Shown here: positions 59,428 to 64,000 of the stretch, in pieces
How the letters are laid out: each line of letters opens with the position of its first letter
Numbering within the stretch: position 1 is the first letter of the stretch
DNA from: Pedobacter cryoconitis
Lineage (GTDB): Bacteria > Bacteroidota > Bacteroidia > Sphingobacteriales > Sphingobacteriaceae
NCBI RefSeq assembly: GCF_003259615.1
Contig: NZ_QLLR01000011.1
Coordinates: forward strand, 62,001-126,000
DNA length: 64,000 bases
Direction: 5' to 3'
Made by a program: the position numbers and the translations under genes
Notes under the pieces: generated by a model
Told to the model about the DNA's origin: nothing
What the model saw: the letters and a program-made list of their open reading frames with translations, nothing else
Databases searched by the model: none

Positions 59428-60847
59428 TCTTTAAAAGATCAAGAGACAATCCCTGGAAATTATCACCAAAATGATGATCACCCGGAACCATTTCTGTTTT
59501 CAAGCCTGCTTTGATAAATTTGGAGGCAATATCACCGCCTTCTTCTCTTCCAAAGAAACTGATTACAGGTACATTTCTGATCTTCTTCATTTCGGCCTGC
59601 ACATTATAGGTTTCTGTGGTATTGCCAAAACTAAGCATATCCAGCACATGTATTTCAAAGTCGGCAGTCACATCCGGAGATAAGGAAAGTACTGCAGAAA
59701 GGCGTGATTTCAAGGCGGGTTCTAACCGGTCAGCAACAAAAGGAACAACAGATGCGCCAAAGGAATAACCTGCCAATACAAAATGTTCTTTGTTAAACTG
59801 GGTAGTATAATGCAGGATCGCTTTACTGAGGTCTGAGGTAGTCTTTTCAGGCGTACGCGCATCCCAGAAATACTTTTGTGCATCTAAACCTACTACAGAA
59901 AGTCCTCTGCCGGCAAGGGATTCTGCGAGTGACTGATCAAAGCTTGTCCATCCCCCGTCTCCGGAAATCATCAGTACCAAAGGAAGATTATTCTTTTTAG
60001 CCGCAGGAATTATGGTTAAAGGAAGGTCTTCCCCATAAAGTTTGATAGCTTGTGTTTTGAGTTCTTTATTTTCTCCTTGTTTGCGTTCTGCAAAGGAAGG
60101 TGCATTAATTATTTTTTGAAAAGCGGCTTTGAATTGCGGCTCCCACTCACTGGTCACAGCAAAACCATGGCCTACTTTTGGTAAATTAATCAGCTCTGCC
60201 ATAGGCATATCTTTCAAAAAAGAGGCGGTAGCTGCATAAGGACAAGCCTCATCTTTAAACCCGTTCAGGACAATAAAGGGGGCAGTCAGTTTTTCATTTC
60301 TCTCCAGCCAGAACGAAATACCCGGTTTAAGCACATGTTGTGTCAATCCGCTTCCTTTACAAAAGGGTTTCTTCGCTACAATATCCGGACAAAAACCTAG
60401 TGCAACAGCCCCTTTAAAGGTATTGGCGGGTGCTTGTGCCAGAATCCCGTAAATCAGCGTTGCTCCATAAGAATAACCGACCAGCACGGGCTTTAAATAA
60501 GTACTGAATTTGTATTTTTTCTGAATCATTAAACTCAGTTGCTCGAAATCTGCAGCAGGGTAATAACAGTCAGTTTTACGTTTGGCTAAGGATTTCTGGT
60601 AATTCCGGGCATCAATCCCCAATACCAATGCGCCTTGTGCGGTAAGGTCATGGGCCATATCAATCACGCCATCTTTCCAACCGCCATCGCCCGAAACAAA
60701 CAGGACAACTGAGGTTGGTTTCTGAACAGGATAATAAATCGCAATTTTACCGAAAGCACCGTACCGAAGAGATTCATCCCCTTTTATCGCAAACGATGGT
60801 TTGCCGAAACAAAATAACATTGCGATCACGAGAATCAATCTTTTCAT
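59414..60847 (-). CDS. AcvB/VirJ-like two-domain periplasmic hydrolase
   Basis: A 477-residue exported protein (signal MKRLILVIAMLFCFGKPSFA) with two similar alpha/beta-hydrolase domains. The first (about 25-240) has VVLFVSGDGGWKDG and GYSYGAT (Ser126); the second (about 265-477) has LVLMISGDGGWTSF and GYSFGAS (about Ser362). The SGDGGW motif and the duplicated layout are marks of AcvB, whose single-domain form is VirJ. From memory, Agrobacterium AcvB hydrolyses lysyl-phosphatidylglycerol and is encoded next to the MprF homologue LpiA. Here the gene starts 8 bp after the mprF stop, so the pair is conserved in this distant lineage. Lipid specificity here is inferred. Confidence 0.85.
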   Translation of the reverse strand: MKRLILVIAMLFCFGKPSFAIKGDESLRYGAFGKIAIYYPVQKPTSVVLFVSGDGGWKDGVIDMAHDLTAQGALVLGIDARNYQKSLAKRKTDCYYPAADFEQLSLMIQKKYKFSTYLKPVLVGYSYGATLIYGILAQAPANTFKGAVALGFCPDIVAKKPFCKGSGLTQHVLKPGISFWLERNEKLTAPFIVLNGFKDEACPYAATASFLKDMPMAELINLPKVGHGFAVTSEWEPQFKAAFQKIINAPSFAERKQGENKELKTQAIKLYGEDLPLTIIPAAKKNNLPLVLMISGDGGWTSFDQSLAESLAGRGLSVVGLDAQKYFWDARTPEKTTSDLSKAILHYTTQFNKEHFVLAGYSFGASVVPFVADRLEPALKSRLSAVLSLSPDVTADFEIHVLDMLSFGNTTETYNVQAEMKKIRNVPVISFFGREEGGDIASKFIKAGLKTEMVPGDHHFGDNFQGLSLDLLKSIPQ

Positions 60848-60855
60848 AAGTTTTA

Positions 60856-63450
60856 TTAGGGTTTAATGACTTTGGATAATACTGCCGGAATCTGAAGAAG
60901 GTCATAATCCTGTGCATAAACCAGGTATTTATTATGCCATACTGGTGAAAACTTGTCCTTCGCATCCCGGAGCCCTTTGTAATGAGAGAAAGATTTGATT
61001 TTCTCATAGGCAAATTTCAGGGAGCGTTCAGGAAGGTTTTTCGGATCATTCAAGCCTGACAAGGGTGCAAAACCAATGTTAACTGAGGTATATCCTTTTT
61101 CTTTCAGGTGTTTAAATAGTTCGACAAGGATAAAGTCAATTACGCCATTTGGTGCATCTGCAGTTTTCCTGATCAGATCGTAAGTACCTTCTCCTTTAGC
61201 ATAGTCAGGGATAATATTTAAAAAGGCAACAATCTTTTCTTCTGAATTCTCAACAGTAATGATCGTTTGATTTTTCAGCTCTTCCCAGTCAAACATCCCC
61301 TGAGAGAACACGATTTCTTCCCGCTCTGTTTCTGCCAGCCATTCATCAGAGACTGATTTTATCTTTTGTAATAAACCGTCTTTAACCGGCGCTTCATAGA
61401 TCTTGCTGTGGTATCCTTTTTCACCCACTTTTTTGAGGGCATTCCGGATTGATTTTCTGCTTCCTCCATCCAGCGTAAAAGTAGTCAGGTTAACGACCCC
61501 TTCCTGACCTAAGAATAAACGCTTTTTACCACTTTGAATAAACGGTTCCAGGTTTTCTTCAGCTACGCGGTAATAAAAGCTTTTCATCCCGCTTTCAAAG
61601 CAGTACTTATCAAATGATTTGATAAACGCTTTTAAGTTTTCAGGAGCTGTTACCGGAGATTCCAGAACTACGGCAAAGTTTCCGGCGATCCGGTAAGAAA
61701 TAAATCCTTCCAGCTCAGGTGAACGGTAAATCAGTTTATCAGGATAGGTTTTGAAATAATCCATCGCTGAGTTCCCGTATTGATCTAACTGAGTTCTTGC
61801 CCAGTCAAATTCTTCTGCATCGGTCGTGTCTTTGATAATATATGGACGTATCAAAGTATAAACCAGGAAAGCTACGGATAGAAAACCGCTGATATTGATA
61901 GAATATAAAAATCCTCTTGCGAAAGCGTCTTGCGGAACAAGATCGGTACTGTCAATCAGCACAAAGTTTTCTAAAGTATATTTTATAGATTGAAGAATAC
62001 CGAAATCAACATTAAAGTGTTTGGCATCCAGGAAATAAAAACCAATTGTACCGTATAAAACTACCGCAGCCACACTGAGCAAAGTCGTTTGAATACCTAT
62101 AAAGCGGAGTCTGGAATTATGTTTAACGTAATATTCTTTTCTGGAAGCAATCAATCCGATAATAACGATGACAGAATAAAGTGCTTCTTCATAATCGAAA
62201 GCCTTGGTCAGGTTTCCAAAAAGGGAGAATACACATAAGCTCAGTGCGAAATACCAGGCCATTTTAAGCCCCCTGAGCATAAATGCAGCAGTAACGAGTA
62301 AAAATAAACCAACCACAAGTACAAAATAATTGGACGCTGCAATAGCTGAAATAGGCAGAAAGTTCTTTAAGAAGACCAGTCTTTCATGAATCGCCGGTGT
62401 CAGTACAGAGACTATATTTACAATCCCCAGGGCCAGGATCATCAACGCTGGTACGATGCGCATCAGCAGTTTGTTGATTTTCACCAGGAAACTTAAAGCG
62501 CCCAGTACCATCGGAATCCAGAATTCCATAAAACGGTAAAGGAAAGTCACGGATACAGCGGCTGCCTCTGAATAGCCCAGACGGATCAGCATAAAGGTCA
62601 TTGATGCCTCTACAGCGCCTAAACCTCTTAAAAACGGAGAGATAATCAGGAAAACAACCCCCACTACATAAGCGATCGTAGCGATAATGATGGAAGGTTC
62701 AATATTCAGCGCGACCATTGCAATATAGATATGCACTACACCGATGATTTCTATCAGCATACTATATAAAAACGTCCAGATAAAGCCGTTACGCTCAATT
62801 TTATTACTCTTGAATTCAGCAAGGAAAACTTCTAAGGAAGGGAAGTATTTAACGAGCAACTGATAGACTTTACCGGCACTGGCAATAGACCTGTAAATCA
62901 AATAGATACCACCAATTATAACAAAGATAGAAATCAGTCCGATCCATTCTCCCGCACCTATACTCCCTTTAAAGATTGCGTAAATAAATACCGGGATCGC
63001 TATAACGACTACCGAAAGTATACCGACGAAACCGTAAATGGAAGAAGCGAAGTTGATCTGAGATTTAGTGACTCCCTTTTTCTCAATATCTCCGCTAAAA
63101 AAAGCCAGGGAAGAAACTCCTCCTGCCGGTAAAAATACACTGACAAAGTTCCTTTTCAGGTACAACATTGTGGAATCAAGCAGATTAACTTCACTTCCCA
63201 CTGCTTTAAAAGCATATTTGTACATTAATCCATGAACAAAAATATAGACTACACTCAGGGCAATGCCTAAGGTAATCCAATCCCATTTCGAGGTCAGGAC
63301 AAGGTGTTTTACTTGTTGGAGCTCTGCTTTTTCGTGTTGGATAAACCAGATGCCCAAACCAATAAAAAACAGCGTGAAAATATAACTCGCAATGATTTTA
63401 TAATTATCCTTTATAAAGGGAACCGGGTTATATTGTGCAGGTAATTTCAT
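60856..63450 (-). CDS. mprF: MprF-like phosphatidylglycerol aminoacyltransferase/flippase
   Basis: An 864-residue membrane protein. The N-terminal 560 residues contain about fourteen membrane helices of the UPF0104/flippase type, including LKRNFVSVFLPAGGVSSLAF and SPFLRGLGAVEASMTFML. The C-terminal 290 residues are a cytoplasmic DUF2156 synthase domain (GFISYRIAGNFAVVLESPVT, GVVNLTTFTLDGGSRKSIRN, then VNIGFAPLSGL). It transfers an amino acid from tRNA to a lipid such as phosphatidylglycerol and flips the product, lowering surface negative charge and sensitivity to cationic peptides. It is first of a two-gene unit with the AcvB-like hydrolase. Confidence 0.9.
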   Translation of the reverse strand: MKLPAQYNPVPFIKDNYKIIASYIFTLFFIGLGIWFIQHEKAELQQVKHLVLTSKWDWITLGIALSVVYIFVHGLMYKYAFKAVGSEVNLLDSTMLYLKRNFVSVFLPAGGVSSLAFFSGDIEKKGVTKSQINFASSIYGFVGILSVVVIAIPVFIYAIFKGSIGAGEWIGLISIFVIIGGIYLIYRSIASAGKVYQLLVKYFPSLEVFLAEFKSNKIERNGFIWTFLYSMLIEIIGVVHIYIAMVALNIEPSIIIATIAYVVGVVFLIISPFLRGLGAVEASMTFMLIRLGYSEAAAVSVTFLYRFMEFWIPMVLGALSFLVKINKLLMRIVPALMILALGIVNIVSVLTPAIHERLVFLKNFLPISAIAASNYFVLVVGLFLLVTAAFMLRGLKMAWYFALSLCVFSLFGNLTKAFDYEEALYSVIVIIGLIASRKEYYVKHNSRLRFIGIQTTLLSVAAVVLYGTIGFYFLDAKHFNVDFGILQSIKYTLENFVLIDSTDLVPQDAFARGFLYSINISGFLSVAFLVYTLIRPYIIKDTTDAEEFDWARTQLDQYGNSAMDYFKTYPDKLIYRSPELEGFISYRIAGNFAVVLESPVTAPENLKAFIKSFDKYCFESGMKSFYYRVAEENLEPFIQSGKKRLFLGQEGVVNLTTFTLDGGSRKSIRNALKKVGEKGYHSKIYEAPVKDGLLQKIKSVSDEWLAETEREEIVFSQGMFDWEELKNQTIITVENSEEKIVAFLNIIPDYAKGEGTYDLIRKTADAPNGVIDFILVELFKHLKEKGYTSVNIGFAPLSGLNDPKNLPERSLKFAYEKIKSFSHYKGLRDAKDKFSPVWHNKYLVYAQDYDLLQIPAVLSKVIKP

Positions 63451-63487
63451 GTATCAGTAACGCTTTTTCAAATAGTAATCAGGATAG

Positions 63488-63495
63488 CAAAAGTA
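63488..63495 (-). promoter_or_regulatory. Candidate -7 box of the mprF promoter
   Basis: On the minus strand the bases read TACTTTTG, an exact TAnnTTTG match, about 38 bp upstream of the mprF ATG. No good TTG was found at the -33 distance, so support is partial. Confidence 0.35.
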
Positions 63496-63542
63496 TGACA
63501 ATTCTACTGATTAAAGAACTTCATGAAGTGAATTAGCCTAAA

Positions 63543-64000
63543 CTAATTTCTTAAAACGTTTTCTGCCGCCGGTTGTTTTTTCTTTATACTTGATTTTGAA
63601 AAGATAACAATGCCGATTGCAATGAACGACCATAACAGCATTTGCCAGGTAGAAAGTGTCCATCCTCCATGTTTCCAGCACAGCAAACCAAAAAATGTGC
63701 CTATTCCTCCCCCGATAAAATAGGTCGTCATATAAATGGTATTTAAACGGCTATGGGAGTTTTCGTCTAAGGAATAAATCCTGGTAAAATTGGTAATTTG
63801 TGTAGCTTGTACGCCAATATCGAGGATAAATATGGCAATAATCATTACGATAACTGAAACCGGGAAGAGTTTAAGCAGCACCAGGCTGAATATAATCATG
63901 GTAACGCTGATGATTAAAGATTTCTTAATATTGCCTTTGTCGGCTAATTTCCCAAAATAAGGGGCTACCAAGGCTCCGCCAATTGCCACGATACCAAATA
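63543..64000 (-). CDS. MFS transporter, C-terminal part (truncated by window edge)
   Basis: The last 151 or so codons of a major facilitator; the 5' part lies beyond the right edge. The visible part has a GKLADKGNIKKSL loop (a G-x-L-A-D-[KR]-x-G motif between helices) and about five helices, such as SVIVMIIAIFILDIGVQATQ and MLLWSFIAIGIVIF. The substrate is unknown. No start codon is inside the window; the frame continues upstream of the GTG near 63989. Confidence 0.85.
   Translation of the reverse strand, partial: FGIVAIGGALVAPYFGKLADKGNIKKSLIISVTMIIFSLVLLKLFPVSVIVMIIAIFILDIGVQATQITNFTRIYSLDENSHSRLNTIYMTTYFIGGGIGTFFGLLCWKHGGWTLSTWQMLLWSFIAIGIVIFSKSSIKKKQPAAENVLRN

Noticed and set aside
1..64000. 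CRISPR arrays, insertion sequences, prophage or integrative elements
   Set aside because: No regular spaced repeats, transposase, integrase or phage genes are visible; the only tandem array (59301-59427) has no spacers.

Overview
The window looks like a chromosomal segment of a Bacteroidota bacterium, most likely family Sphingobacteriaceae and Pedobacter-like. The evidence is lineage habit, not a search: two large TonB-dependent receptors with an N-terminal carboxypeptidase-regulatory domain, an S9 peptidase, an astacin-type lipoprotein protease, weak Shine-Dalgarno sequences, a few promoters of the Bacteroidota type (TTG, then TAnnTTTG), and moderately low G+C with A/T-rich gaps. I see no phage, insertion sequence, CRISPR array, rRNA or tRNA.

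Layout. 1-262: start of a ThuA-like protein running off the left edge. 320-6232 (minus): a tight five-gene operon (amine permease, glutamine-synthetase-like ligase, iron alcohol dehydrogenase, class I amidotransferase hydrolase, aldehyde dehydrogenase). It reads as a complete gamma-glutamylation route for an amino alcohol, most likely ethanolamine, to glycine plus glutamate. 6835-10987 (plus): a compact cassette of class III aminotransferase, zinc dehydrogenase, HAD phosphatase and MFS transporter, of unknown product. 11247-16802: a TonB receptor and a dipeptidyl-peptidase-type S9 protease. 17012-23424 (minus): a gene fragment, two paralogous TPR exported proteins, gyrA and hemF. 23599-31756: fasciclin lipoprotein, DUF4442 protein, AlbA_2 protein, MATE exporter, amidase facing an AraC regulator, CDF transporter, membrane metallophosphoesterase. 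32268-35666: one polypeptide joining a GH18-like domain, a NodB deacetylase and a GT2 synthase. 35839-37580: dinB and a McbG/Qnr-like pentapeptide protein. 37633-39733: a phytase-like lipoprotein and an astacin-like protease.

39955-50138 (minus) is a phosphorus-scavenging locus: TPR-HTH regulator, TonB receptor, beta-helix lipoprotein, beta-propeller phytase, purple acid phosphatase-like enzyme, and an imelysin-like/di-heme peroxidase fusion. The logic would be to bind and import inositol phosphates or their products, strip phosphate outside the cytoplasm, and possibly handle the metals they carry. 50361-64000 holds a DUF3606 protein, cardiolipin synthase with a TauE/SafE permease, a lone receiver protein, a second class III aminotransferase, an operon of NDH-2 with a two-component system, anmK behind an array of 16-bp repeats, an MprF lipid aminoacyltransferase/flippase paired with an AcvB/VirJ-like hydrolase, and a truncated MFS gene.

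Starts were moved from the longest possible reading frame where overlap with the upstream gene, a signal peptide or family length argued for it. Twelve hairpin terminators and several dyads are listed. Functional calls rest on motif recognition only; no database search was possible.
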